Below are positions 7,740 to 14,969 of a stretch of 64,000 nucleotides of DNA, piece by piece. The stretch lies in assembly GCF_003259435.1 (NCBI RefSeq), contig NZ_QLMA01000013.1, positions 56,069 through 120,068 on the forward strand. The letters are read 5' to 3'. The notes under the pieces are model-generated. The model made no database searches. It was not told the DNA's origin and worked only from the letters and a program-made list of their open reading frames with translations. This DNA is from Chitinophaga dinghuensis. GTDB taxonomy: Bacteria; Bacteroidota; Bacteroidia; Chitinophagales; Chitinophagaceae. How positions within the stretch are numbered: the stretch's first letter is position 1; each line of letters opens with the position of its first letter. Position numbers and translations under genes: made by a program.

Positions 7740-10250
7740 TTTTCCGGGAGATAAATACTTCGCAAGAAAGGCAGCCGTTTTACTATGCTTCGATTTGGCT
7801 ACATCTGCCGGAGTCCCCTGTGCTACTATCTTTCCACCTTCCTCTCCTGCTCCGGGACCAATGTCAATGATCCAATCGCTACCTGCCAATACCCGCATAT
7901 TATGCTCTACTACAATAACTGTATTACCTGCATCCACCAGGAGATTCAACTGGGTCATCAACTTATCAACATCCGCCGGATGCAACCCAGTCGTAGGTTC
8001 ATCCAGGATGTAGAGCGTATTTCCTTTCCCTATACGTTGTAGTTCTGTGGCCAGTTTGATACGTTGCGCTTCTCCTCCGGAGAGCTCCGTTGCCGGCTGT
8101 CCCAGGCGCAAGTATCCTAAACCCACTTCCCGCAATACATGCAGCGAATGATGTACAGCGTCATCTCCCTGGAAAAATACATGGGCATCATCTACCGTTA
8201 ATTGCAATATTTCGGCGATCGACTTATCCTTATACTTTATTTCCAGGGTGGCGGCATTATACCGACTTCCATGACATACCGGGCAAGGCGCATATACGCT
8301 GGGCAGAAACAGTAACTCCACCATCACAAAGCCTTCTCCATTGCAGTTTTCACAGCGTCCCTTTGGCATATTAAAGGAGAAACGTCCGGCATCGTACTTC
8401 CGCTTTTTGGCAGCAGGTGTGGCAGCGAAGAGTTTTCGTACATGATCAAATAAACCCGTATAGGTGGCCAGATTAGAGCGTGGCGTACGGCCGATGGCCT
8501 TCTGATCTACCAGTACCAGGCGTTTCACATGCTCCATTCCTCCAGATATACGCCCGCCAAGGGTTTCTGGTTTATCTTCCGCCAAGTCAGGCGCCTCTTC
8601 TTCCGCTGGCAAAGTAGTTCCCAAATGTGCAGATACCAGTTCCACCAATGCCTGACTCACCAGGCTTGATTTCCCTGAGCCGGAAACGCCCGTCACTGCT
8701 GTGAAGAGGCGTAATGGAAAATCGGCGTCCAGCTGGTTTAAATTATTTCTCGTAATACCGCGGAGCTGCAGCCATTCGCTGCTAGCTGACCTTGGCTGAT
8801 GGTGTACCTGATCTGTACCATGAAACAGGTAACCGGCTGTCAGCGAATCCCTGACTTTTGCCAGTCCTTCTGGTTTGCCGCTGTACAAAATCTGGCCGCC
8901 CTTCTCTCCTGCTAATGGTCCTACGTCTACGATCCAATCGGCATAACGCATCACTTCTAAATCATGTTCTACTACAAAGAGCGAATTACCGGCCGCTTTG
9001 AGTCGGTCCAATGCCCGCAGTAATGCCTGCGTATCCGCCGGATGTAAGCCGGCAGAGGGCTCGTCCAGTACATATACTACCCCAAACAAATTTGATCTGA
9101 CCTGTACTGCCAGTCGTAAACGTTGCAGTTCTCCTGGCGACAAAGTAGGCGTACTTCTTTCCAGGGAAAGGTATCCCAGTCCCAGCTCCAGCATTACCTG
9201 TAGTCTGGCTACCAGATCAGTAGCTATACGCTGTACCACCAGGGCCTTTTCGGGATGTTTCTTATCCGCTGCAGCAGATAATTTCAGGCGATCCCCCATT
9301 AATTCGTATAGGCGTTTCAGTGGGATGGCTGACATCTCTCCTATGTCCATTCCGGCAAATTTCACTGCCAGCGATTCTCTGCGTAATCGTTTACCATGGC
9401 ATTCCGGACAGGTAGTACTGAGCATGTATTGCGCCGCTCGTTTTTTCATCATGGCGCTTTGCGTATTTGCAAAAGTGTGCATGACATATTTCTTCGCACC
9501 CATGAAAGTGCCCATATAGCTGGGTTCTTCTTTTCTTTTCAGTGCAGCTTTTACCTCTTCCAGTGTGAAACTGGCATATACTGGGACTGTTGGCTGTTCT
9601 TCCGTGAAAAGTATCCAATTCCGTAATTTTTGAGGCAGGTCTTTCCATGGTTTGTCCACATCATACCCCAATGTGGTCAGGATATCCCGGTAATTCTGTC
9701 CTTGCCAGGCGGTAGGCCAGGCGGCCACGGCTCTTTCCCGGATAGTAAGACTAGGATCTGGTACCATAGAGGCTTCTGTGGCATCGTAGATTTTCCCCAT
9801 TCCATGACAGGTAGAACATGCGCCCTCTGGGGTATTCGGCGAAAACCCTTCCGCATGGATGATAGGAGCCCCCGCGGGGTAATCCCCTGCCCTGCTGAAG
9901 AGCATTCTTAGCAGGTTGGATAAGGTGGAAACGCTGCCCACAGAAGAGCGAGTAGTAGGCGTACCGCGTTGCTGCTGCAAAGCAACAGCGGGTGGAAGTC
10001 CGTCTACCTCATCCACTTCAGGAACAGGCATTTGGTGAAAAAGTCTTCTGGCATAAGGAGACACCGATTCCAAATATCGGCGCTGGGCTTCCGCATAGAG
10101 GGTTCCGAAAGCCAGGGATGATTTTCCCGAACCGGAAATACCGGTGAACACGACCAATGCATCGCGGGGAATTTGTAGATCCACATTTTTGAGGTTATGC
10201 TCACGAGCGCCTCTTACATTCACAAAACCAGGGGTAGATTGTTGCTGCAT
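7737..10250 (-). CDS. UvrA-like ABC ATPase, short UvrA2 type without the UvrB-binding domain
   Basis: DNA-damage-recognition ATPase of the UvrA family with 837 residues, against about 940 for housekeeping UvrA. It has two ABC modules: Walker A at 37-45 and 521-529; signatures LSPGE (370-374) and LSGGE (723-727); Walker B/Pro-loop YVLDEPSAGLHP near 394 and YILDEPTTGLHP near 747. Zinc pairs are C145/C148 with C281/C284 and C633/C636 with C656/C659. Between the first Q-loop region and CSTCHG (about 122-145) there is no room for the usual UvrB-binding domain. This is the UvrA2 (class II) layout, linked to resistance to DNA-binding drugs or to an accessory repair role. The first signature has Pro in place of the second Gly, as in other short UvrA proteins. 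No uvrB or uvrC is nearby. Confidence 0.9.
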   Translation of the reverse strand: MQQQSTPGFVNVRGAREHNLKNVDLQIPRDALVVFTGISGSGKSSLAFGTLYAEAQRRYLESVSPYARRLFHQMPVPEVDEVDGLPPAVALQQQRGTPTTRSSVGSVSTLSNLLRMLFSRAGDYPAGAPIIHAEGFSPNTPEGACSTCHGMGKIYDATEASMVPDPSLTIRERAVAAWPTAWQGQNYRDILTTLGYDVDKPWKDLPQKLRNWILFTEEQPTVPVYASFTLEEVKAALKRKEEPSYMGTFMGAKKYVMHTFANTQSAMMKKRAAQYMLSTTCPECHGKRLRRESLAVKFAGMDIGEMSAIPLKRLYELMGDRLKLSAAADKKHPEKALVVQRIATDLVARLQVMLELGLGYLSLERSTPTLSPGELQRLRLAVQVRSNLFGVVYVLDEPSAGLHPADTQALLRALDRLKAAGNSLFVVEHDLEVMRYADWIVDVGPLAGEKGGQILYSGKPEGLAKVRDSLTAGYLFHGTDQVHHQPRSASSEWLQLRGITRNNLNQLDADFPLRLFTAVTGVSGSGKSSLVSQALVELVSAHLGTTLPAEEEAPDLAEDKPETLGGRISGGMEHVKRLVLVDQKAIGRTPRSNLATYTGLFDHVRKLFAATPAAKKRKYDAGRFSFNMPKGRCENCNGEGFVMVELLFLPSVYAPCPVCHGSRYNAATLEIKYKDKSIAEILQLTVDDAHVFFQGDDAVHHSLHVLREVGLGYLRLGQPATELSGGEAQRIKLATELQRIGKGNTLYILDEPTTGLHPADVDKLMTQLNLLVDAGNTVIVVEHNMRVLAGSDWIIDIGPGAGEEGGKIVAQGTPADVAKSKHSKTAAFLAKYLSPGK

Positions 10251-10357
10251 ATCTCATTTGCCACAAGAACTATGCCCTCTGGCGGAGACTGACAGAATTA
10301 GCAGCTGATTTAGGGAGACGTAAGTCCGAGGGATGGCTGTCTCCCCAAATAATCTAT

Positions 10358-10828
10358 TTATGAAGGATTATATTGCAGCGGAACACCTGCTTCTTTCAAT
10401 CCATCTACCATCTTATCTATTTTATATTTGTTCCACCCATTTTTGCGACTATCAATTTTCACGATAAATCTTTCTTTATAATAGAGATATAATTTCTGTT
10501 CCGGATCAGACTGATCGGCTTCTCTCTCCCGTAAATTTCTTTCTTTTGACAGATTATACTTTATGTCGCGCAGGTCATAGCCTTTCGTAATCTTTCTGTT
10601 GAGCGCATTGCATGTTATGATTTCCAGGTGTTGGTCGCTAATAATAACCGCCTCCTCTCTTTGACGAAAAATAGACCAGAGCAGCATCACCGCTCCTGCG
10701 CCAATAATAAGATGCAACTGATATCCGTGGATAATCGGAGTGTTATAAATAAGGATGATAAAAAGGAAAATAAAAATACGGTAGGCTGACCATTTAATCC
10801 TGTTGCCAGGTGTTGCTTCCACTTTCAT
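10358..10828 (-). CDS. Small membrane protein with PH-like C-terminal part, unknown function
   Basis: A 156-residue protein with two hydrophobic segments (about residues 14-30 and 38-52) and a polar C-terminal half with alternating strands that ends in a helix, like small bacterial PH-domain membrane proteins. Its tail (K-I-D-K-M-V-D-G-L-K-E-A-G-V-P) resembles the tail of the protein at 11639-12127 (I-Q-Q-L-I-D-N-L-K-K-A-R-V-P). Both have the same two-helix plus strand-rich build, so I read them as distant paralogs. Function is not recognised. A likely promoter lies 46 nt upstream. Confidence 0.7.
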   Translation of the reverse strand: MKVEATPGNRIKWSAYRIFIFLFIILIYNTPIIHGYQLHLIIGAGAVMLLWSIFRQREEAVIISDQHLEIITCNALNRKITKGYDLRDIKYNLSKERNLREREADQSDPEQKLYLYYKERFIVKIDSRKNGWNKYKIDKMVDGLKEAGVPLQYNPS

Positions 10829-10873
10829 AGGTGATGGTTCGTAATAATTTCAGGGAATTTTTTCTTAGGCATG

Positions 10874-10904
10874 TAAAGGTAGCATTATTAAAGACTTTCA
10901 GCAA
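10874..10904 (-). promoter_or_regulatory. Putative Bacteroidota promoter for the gene at 10358-10828
   Basis: On the minus strand TTG (10902-10904) is followed after 20 nt by TACCTTTA (10874-10881), one base off TAnnTTTG. Spacing fits the -33/-7 pattern, and the box ends 45 nt before the ATG. Confidence 0.45.
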
Positions 10905-10974
10905 CGCCTGCCGCCTCTAGCTCATAAATGATGACATGGGTATCATCGCGTTCCTAAAAGCGATGGTGGCTGAT

Positions 10975-11007
10975 AAAAATGGCGGGACTTTACATCCCGC
11001 CATTTTT
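10975..11007 (-). terminator. Rho-independent terminator after the outer-membrane protein gene
   Basis: A perfect 13-bp stem (10975-10987 with 10995-11007) with a 7-nt loop has an A/T-rich base that gives a U run on the minus strand. It starts 2 nt after the stop of the gene ending at 11010. Confidence 0.85.
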
Positions 11008-11009
11008 CT

Positions 11010-11591
11010 TTAGAAGTTGAAAAGGCAGTAAGTGCCTACAATATTGCCACCATCGTTGCCAAGGGTATGCATATAGGAAGTGCGTACTTCGATATTGTGT
11101 TTACCACGACCAACAGCGAAGCGTACGCCTAAGCTCGCAGCAGGACCAGCAGAGGTCTTATTGCTATTCACGCTCAAATCCTCATAGTAGGAATCTGAAT
11201 AATAATAGTGCCCGTAGTGCAAACCAAAACCAGCACCGGCAAAGGCGCCAAATCTTCTGCTAGTATTTTTCACCGCTCCTGCTCCGAAGTTATATTCTGC
11301 CATTACCGGCGCATTGATAGCGAAGGAGAAGGTTTTACGGGTACCGCCAAAGCCATCAGAATAAGAACCGCCAAAGCCAAATGCCAATGGTACACCTACA
11401 GCGATGGAAGTAGATTTATTCAATTCGAAATTAACGCGGGGATAGTAATTCAGGGAAACATCTCCTTCTGAACCTACTGTACCTGGAGGTGTAGAAAAAA
11501 TAAAGCCGGTTCCAATTCCATGTTTGAAATCTTGCGCATACAATTTGGAGCCCATCAGTCCCATTACGGCTAACAGTAACACTTTTTTCAT
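11010..11591 (-). CDS. Outer-membrane beta-barrel protein, unknown function
   Basis: A 193-residue protein with a clear Sec signal peptide (MKKVLLLAVMGLMG...LYAQ, cleavage after about residue 19). The mature part has many aromatic and Gly-rich alternating strands and ends with Phe (CLFNF), as expected of an 8-strand barrel exported through BAM. It shares its general look with PorT/OmpA-like barrel proteins, but no specific family is certain. It sits between two related membrane protein genes on the same strand, 47 nt after the upstream one, so it is probably co-transcribed with it. A terminator follows. Confidence 0.75.
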   Translation of the reverse strand: MKKVLLLAVMGLMGSKLYAQDFKHGIGTGFIFSTPPGTVGSEGDVSLNYYPRVNFELNKSTSIAVGVPLAFGFGGSYSDGFGGTRKTFSFAINAPVMAEYNFGAGAVKNTSRRFGAFAGAGFGLHYGHYYYSDSYYEDLSVNSNKTSAGPAASLGVRFAVGRGKHNIEVRTSYMHTLGNDGGNIVGTYCLFNF

Positions 11592-11638
11592 GATATAGAT
11601 CTATTAATTGGTTTTCATATTTTTTGCGAGCGTTGGCA

Positions 11639-12127
11639 TTATAACTCGCTGATCCCCGGCACACGGGCTTTCTTCAAATTGTCTATGAGTTGCTGGATGC
11701 TATCCCAGTCAAATCGGGTTTTGGTATACATGAAGGCAGCTATTTCCTGGTTGCCGGAATAGATACTTAACATTTTTTGTCTGACCATTCCTCGCTGCAC
11801 CAACATTTTTCTCACTACAAAATTCAGCGAATCTAGCGGATAAGTGACCGTTTTATCCATTTTCATCCAGTTGGCATATTGTAACAGCAATTGTTTGTCA
11901 GTAATCGTTACCGTGATAATATGCCATTGACGCAGGCGCCAGTACAACCATCCTCCTGATAAAAAAATGGTGATCAATAATGCCGTGGAGAACTGGAATA
12001 TGCTAAACAGTACAATAAGGGCGATTGCCAGAATACCTTCTTTCCAATCATACGCATAGGGACCTCCTTTAATCGTCATCAGGGATGCAATTTGCCGAAA
12101 AATGACAACATTCGTGCCATTGGTCAT
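11639..12127 (-). CDS. Small membrane protein with PH-like C-terminal part, unknown function
   Basis: A 162-residue protein with two hydrophobic segments around residues 28-45 and 47-62. A strand-rich cytoplasmic half contains a TITDKQLLLQYANW stretch like the start of bacterial PH domains and ends in an amphipathic helix. It looks paralogous to the protein at 10358-10828. A later start (Met17, 12079) is possible because the first 16 residues look weakly conserved. It is divergent from the DGPF/ECF sigma genes: the ECF-type motif at 12146 begins 19 nt beyond its start codon. No function is recognised. Confidence 0.68.
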   Translation of the reverse strand: MTNGTNVVIFRQIASLMTIKGGPYAYDWKEGILAIALIVLFSIFQFSTALLITIFLSGGWLYWRLRQWHIITVTITDKQLLLQYANWMKMDKTVTYPLDSLNFVVRKMLVQRGMVRQKMLSIYSGNQEIAAFMYTKTRFDWDSIQQLIDNLKKARVPGISEL

Positions 12128-12145
12128 TAAATTTATCGAGATACT

Positions 12146-12175
12146 TGTCCATATTTTTTTGCTTCAATCCTTATA
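12146..12175 (+). promoter_or_regulatory. Putative ECF-sigma promoter before the DGPF gene
   Basis: TGTCCATATT at 12146-12155, then 12 nt, then TCCTTATA at 12168-12175. The same two blocks with the same 12-nt spacing occur before the DoxX-like gene (13891-13920). The spacing between TGTCCA and the second block is 16 nt, right for -35/-10 elements, and the DGPF start codon is 40 nt further on. Because both copies flank the gene for an ECF42-type sigma factor, I infer that it reads them. A weaker TACATTCG (12187-12194) could be a housekeeping -7 box. Confidence 0.6.
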
Positions 12176-12215
12176 CAAGGGATGATTACATTCGTAAACA
12201 ATTAAAAGCCTAAAA

Positions 12216-12554
12216 ATGAAAGAATTTATGTTGCTGTTCAGACAGCCCAGTTATGACTTCAGTCAAACCAGTCCTAAAGAAATGGCTGAATTAGCCGGGA
12301 AATGGAAATCCTGGGTGGAGGGAATTGCTGCACAGGGGTACTTTGTGAATAATGGTTCCCGGCTGGATCTCGCAGGAAAGGTATTGCGTCCGGGAGGCGT
12401 GGTAACAGACGGGCCTTTCGTGGAAATCAAAGAAAAGCTCGGCGGCTATATTGTGATTAAGGCTGCCAGTATAGATGAAGCGCTCACACTGGCGCATGGC
12501 TGCCCTGTACTGGAAGCGGATGGTTCCGTAGAAGTACGTCCTATCTATGGTTGA
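12216..12554 (+). CDS. YCII/DGPF domain protein, ECF42 partner
   Basis: A 112-residue protein of the YCII-related superfamily with the diagnostic DGPF motif at residues 65-68 (VVTDGPFVEIKEKLGGY). The fold is a small alpha/beta barrel; some members act on chlorinated aromatics or peroxides, but most have no assigned activity. DGPF genes are the hallmark neighbours and targets of ECF42 sigma factors, and the sigma gene follows 96 nt downstream on the same strand. The gap contains a long inverted repeat. The start ATG at 12216 follows the purine-rich AAAAGCCTAAAA. Confidence 0.88.
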   Translation: MKEFMLLFRQPSYDFSQTSPKEMAELAGKWKSWVEGIAAQGYFVNNGSRLDLAGKVLRPGGVVTDGPFVEIKEKLGGYIVIKAASIDEALTLAHGCPVLEADGSVEVRPIYG

Positions 12555-12582
12555 TAACTAACTGTGATGCATAAACGAAGAA

Positions 12583-12636
12583 GTAGTCAGAAGTAAATAT
12601 TCCCTATTTTTATCCGGAATATTTACTTTTGACTAC
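12583..12636 (+). repeat. Inverted repeat (21-nt arms) between the DGPF and sigma genes
   Basis: Left arm 12583-12603 and right arm 12616-12636 are reverse complements at 20 of 21 positions, with a 12-nt loop. The right arm ends 14 nt before the sigma ATG. There is only a short T run after it (CTCTTTTC), so it is a poor classical terminator. It could be an RNA hairpin that lowers read-through into the sigma gene, protects the upstream mRNA end, or hides the sigma translation start; which one is inference. Confidence 0.8.
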
Positions 12637-12650
12637 CTCTTTTCAGTCGT

Positions 12651-13880
12651 ATGGAAACACCCACCGTATCTTTAAAAGACTTATTCCAGCAGGAATTCCC
12701 TCGTATTGTGGCCGTAATTACGCGCCAGTTTGGCGTACAGCATATGCATGCCGCGGAGGATATTGCCAGCGAAACATTTCTCGCCGCCGCAGAAACCTGG
12801 GGAATTAAAGGTATTCCCGCCAATCCCGCTGCCTGGTTATATTTGGTGGCCCGGCAAAAAGCTATTCACTTCTGGCGCAGGGATAAAATATACCGGGATA
12901 AGGTAATGCCCGTCATCACCAGTAACAGCGTCAGTGAAGAGGAGCTGGACTTCTCCGAAGAACATATCCAGGATAGTAAACTCCGGATGATATTTGCCGT
13001 CTGCAATCCCGTGATCGCCAGCGAAGCGCAGATAGGACTGGCATTACGCATTCTTTGTGGGTTTGGTATTGAGGAGATTGCCACCGCTTTTTTCACCAAC
13101 CGTGAAACTATCAGCAAACGATTGCTCCGTGCAAAGGATAGATTGCGACAGGAAAATATTCAGCTGGAAATGCCTGCGGATCAGGATATCATTCCCCGCC
13201 TGGAAAACGTACTGCATGTCATCTACCTGGTATTTAATGAAGGATATTATTCCCGTACCCAAGATCAGGTATTACGTCGTGATTTGTGTTTGGAAGCATT
13301 ACGACTTTGTTTGCAGTTAACAACATATCCCCCCACCAACACGCCTGCCACCAATGCGCTGATTGCATTGATTTGTTTTCATGCCTCCCGTTTTGCGGCC
13401 AGACAGCCAGAAGAAGACACCCTGCTGTTGTATGATGAGCAAGACAGCAGCCAATGGGATTTGCCACTGGTTCGCCAGGGAATGCATTACCTGGCACTTT
13501 CTGCCAGCGGCAACTACCTCACTTCCTATCATCTGGAGGCTCGCATTGCTTACTGGCACTGTATTCCGGAAGACTCCACCACCAAATGGGAAGAGATATT
13601 GCAGCTCTATGATCAACTCCTCACCATTAAGTACTCTGCTGCCGGCGCGCTGAATAGGCTTTATGCAAAATACAAAGTAGCAGGAGCCGCCGCTGCCTTA
13701 AAAGAACTCCTGGAACTACAGGTACCACAGCATACTGATTATTATCTGTTGCTGGGAGCCTTATACGAACAGCTGGATACAGAAAAGGCCGCAAAGGCTT
13801 ATCAGCAGGCACTTTCCATCACTACCATCCCCTCCGAAATACAGTTATTGGAAGAAAAACTAAAAAATTTAAAAAAATAA
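12651..13880 (+). CDS. ECF42-type sigma factor with C-terminal extension (DUF6596/TPR-like)
   Basis: RNA polymerase sigma factor of 409 residues, twice the usual ECF size. Sigma region 2 spans about residues 8-80 (AAEDIASETFLAAAETW, then NPAAWLYLVARQKAIHFWRR). Sigma region 4 spans about 125-170 (LRILCGFGIEEIATAF..NRETISKRLLRAKDRLR). The remaining 230 residues form a helical, TPR-like domain with the family block VLHVIYLVFNEGYYS and RDLCLEALRLC. This domain replaces an anti-sigma factor in the ECF42 group and is needed for activity there. No anti-sigma gene is adjacent, which fits. It lies downstream of the DGPF gene and upstream of a DoxX-like gene. Confidence 0.92.
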   Translation: METPTVSLKDLFQQEFPRIVAVITRQFGVQHMHAAEDIASETFLAAAETWGIKGIPANPAAWLYLVARQKAIHFWRRDKIYRDKVMPVITSNSVSEEELDFSEEHIQDSKLRMIFAVCNPVIASEAQIGLALRILCGFGIEEIATAFFTNRETISKRLLRAKDRLRQENIQLEMPADQDIIPRLENVLHVIYLVFNEGYYSRTQDQVLRRDLCLEALRLCLQLTTYPPTNTPATNALIALICFHASRFAARQPEEDTLLLYDEQDSSQWDLPLVRQGMHYLALSASGNYLTSYHLEARIAYWHCIPEDSTTKWEEILQLYDQLLTIKYSAAGALNRLYAKYKVAGAAAALKELLELQVPQHTDYYLLLGALYEQLDTEKAAKAYQQALSITTIPSEIQLLEEKLKNLKK

Positions 13881-13890
13881 TCCGCTGACG

Positions 13891-13920
13891 TGTCCATATT
13901 CGGAATTCCTGTTCCTTGTA
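13891..13920 (+). promoter_or_regulatory. Putative ECF-sigma promoter before the DoxX-like gene
   Basis: TGTCCATATT (13891-13900), 12 nt, then TCCTTGTA (13913-13920): the second copy of the motif found before the DGPF gene, differing at one of 18 motif bases. The start codon at 13942 is 21 nt after it, so a leader of about 14 nt is expected. Confidence 0.6.
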
Positions 13921-13941
13921 ATAGTATAAAAACACTATTTT

Positions 13942-14721
13942 ATGCAATTAGCAGGCAAGACCCATTGGTCATTCACTACCAGAACCATTATTTATTGGAT
14001 AGCCACAGCTATCGTATTATTGGAAACCACTGTTGGCGCCTATTGGGATCTGGCACAGCTTCCATTTGTACAACAAGTATTTGTAACACTGGGCTATCCT
14101 TCTTATCTGCTGTATATCATTGGCGCATGGAAAATTGCAGCGGTATTGGTGTTAATCCTGCCGAAATTAGGTCGGCAGAAAGAATGGGCTTATTGTGGTA
14201 TTTTCCTGGTATATATTACAGCCGCCTATTCTCATATAGCCACGCATGATACTGCATCGGCAGTTGGCCCGATCATCTTCGCCACGTTAAGTTTAGTGTC
14301 CTGGGCCACTCGTCCCGAAAGCAGAAAATGGCTGATTCCGGATGCTGCCTCTTCCACTACTACTGTTTTCAAAGTTATTTACTGGACCGTTACTGTTATT
14401 ACAGCTATGGTGATGATCTCTGGCGGTCTGGCGGATGTTGTGCTGGCCACTGGTCCGGAAAATGGTATGCGTCAGATGGGGTATCCTGATTTTTTCACGC
14501 AACTGTTAGGTATTTATAAGACGCTGGGCGGTCTGGCTATACTGCTGCCGAATAAACGCTTCCGTATTATTAAAGAATGGGCCTATGCGGGCATTATTTT
14601 CGACCTGACGGGCGCATCTGTGTCTCATGCTTTTGTAGGTAATCATATGCATATTATCTGGCCTTGGATGTTTGTGGTGACTACGGCGGTGTCTTGGCGG
14701 CTGGGGGCTTTTAGGAAATAA
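13942..14721 (+). CDS. Membrane protein with two tandem DoxX-like domains
   Basis: A 259-residue integral membrane protein made of two related four-helix halves (about 15-125 and 140-255). The halves align through YW(I/T)-T, then GYP(S/D) with the turn before GA/GI-x-K, LxxLAILLP or LVLILPK followed by K-EWAY-GI, and a final SH(I/A). Single DoxX_2-family proteins are about 110-130 residues, so this is a duplication-fusion. DoxX-like proteins are linked to redox or thiol stress, but the biochemical role is not settled. Its own ECF-type promoter and position after the sigma gene suggest it belongs to that regulon. Confidence 0.82.
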   Translation: MQLAGKTHWSFTTRTIIYWIATAIVLLETTVGAYWDLAQLPFVQQVFVTLGYPSYLLYIIGAWKIAAVLVLILPKLGRQKEWAYCGIFLVYITAAYSHIATHDTASAVGPIIFATLSLVSWATRPESRKWLIPDAASSTTTVFKVIYWTVTVITAMVMISGGLADVVLATGPENGMRQMGYPDFFTQLLGIYKTLGGLAILLPNKRFRIIKEWAYAGIIFDLTGASVSHAFVGNHMHIIWPWMFVVTTAVSWRLGAFRK

Positions 14722-14723
14722 AA

Positions 14724-14757
14724 AAAGGGTGGCTGCTGTGGATGGCAGGCACCCTTT
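14724..14757 (+). terminator. Possible terminator hairpin after the DoxX-like gene
   Basis: Arms AAAGGGTG (14724-14731) and CACCCTTT (14750-14757) form an 8-bp stem just after the stop codon. The loop is long (18 nt) and no T run follows, so efficiency is doubtful. Confidence 0.45.
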
Positions 14758-14837
14758 ATGACAGTTCACAAGCAAAAACTAATTCGATTTAGGTCAACAA
14801 TTGTAATATAAGACTTTTGGATTATATTTTTTTATTT

Positions 14838-14880
14838 AAAGCGACAAAACCGACAGCTTCGCTGTCGGTTTTGTCGCTTT
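14838..14880. terminator. Long perfect hairpin, probable bidirectional terminator
   Basis: A perfect 20-bp stem (14838-14857 with 14861-14880) with a TTC loop is flanked by T-rich sequence on the right (ACTTTTTTTC) and A/T-rich sequence on the left. It lies between the convergent DoxX-like gene and bshC. A second hairpin starts 8 nt later, so this may also be part of a repeated extragenic element. Confidence 0.75.
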
Positions 14881-14887
14881 ACTTTTT

Positions 14888-14920
14888 TTCTTCGTTCCGC
14901 GCGGTGCGCGGAACGAAGGG
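14888..14920. repeat. Second GC-rich hairpin next to the terminator
   Basis: TTCGTTCCGCGC (14891-14902) and its reverse complement (14906-14917) give a perfect 12-bp stem with a GGT loop, extendable by C-G and T-G pairs on each side. It is much more GC-rich than the surroundings. The tandem arrangement with the hairpin at 14838-14880 resembles a REP/BIME-like unit, but other copies were not seen in this window. Confidence 0.65.
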
Positions 14921-14969
14921 ACGTAAGAATGTTTCAACGTTCCTTGCAGAGTGAGTAACTCAAAACTAT

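Noticed and set aside
13890..14249. Plus-strand open frame of 119 codons in another frame of the DoxX-like gene
   Set aside because: The DoxX-like reading has clear helices and an internal repeat; this frame has none.
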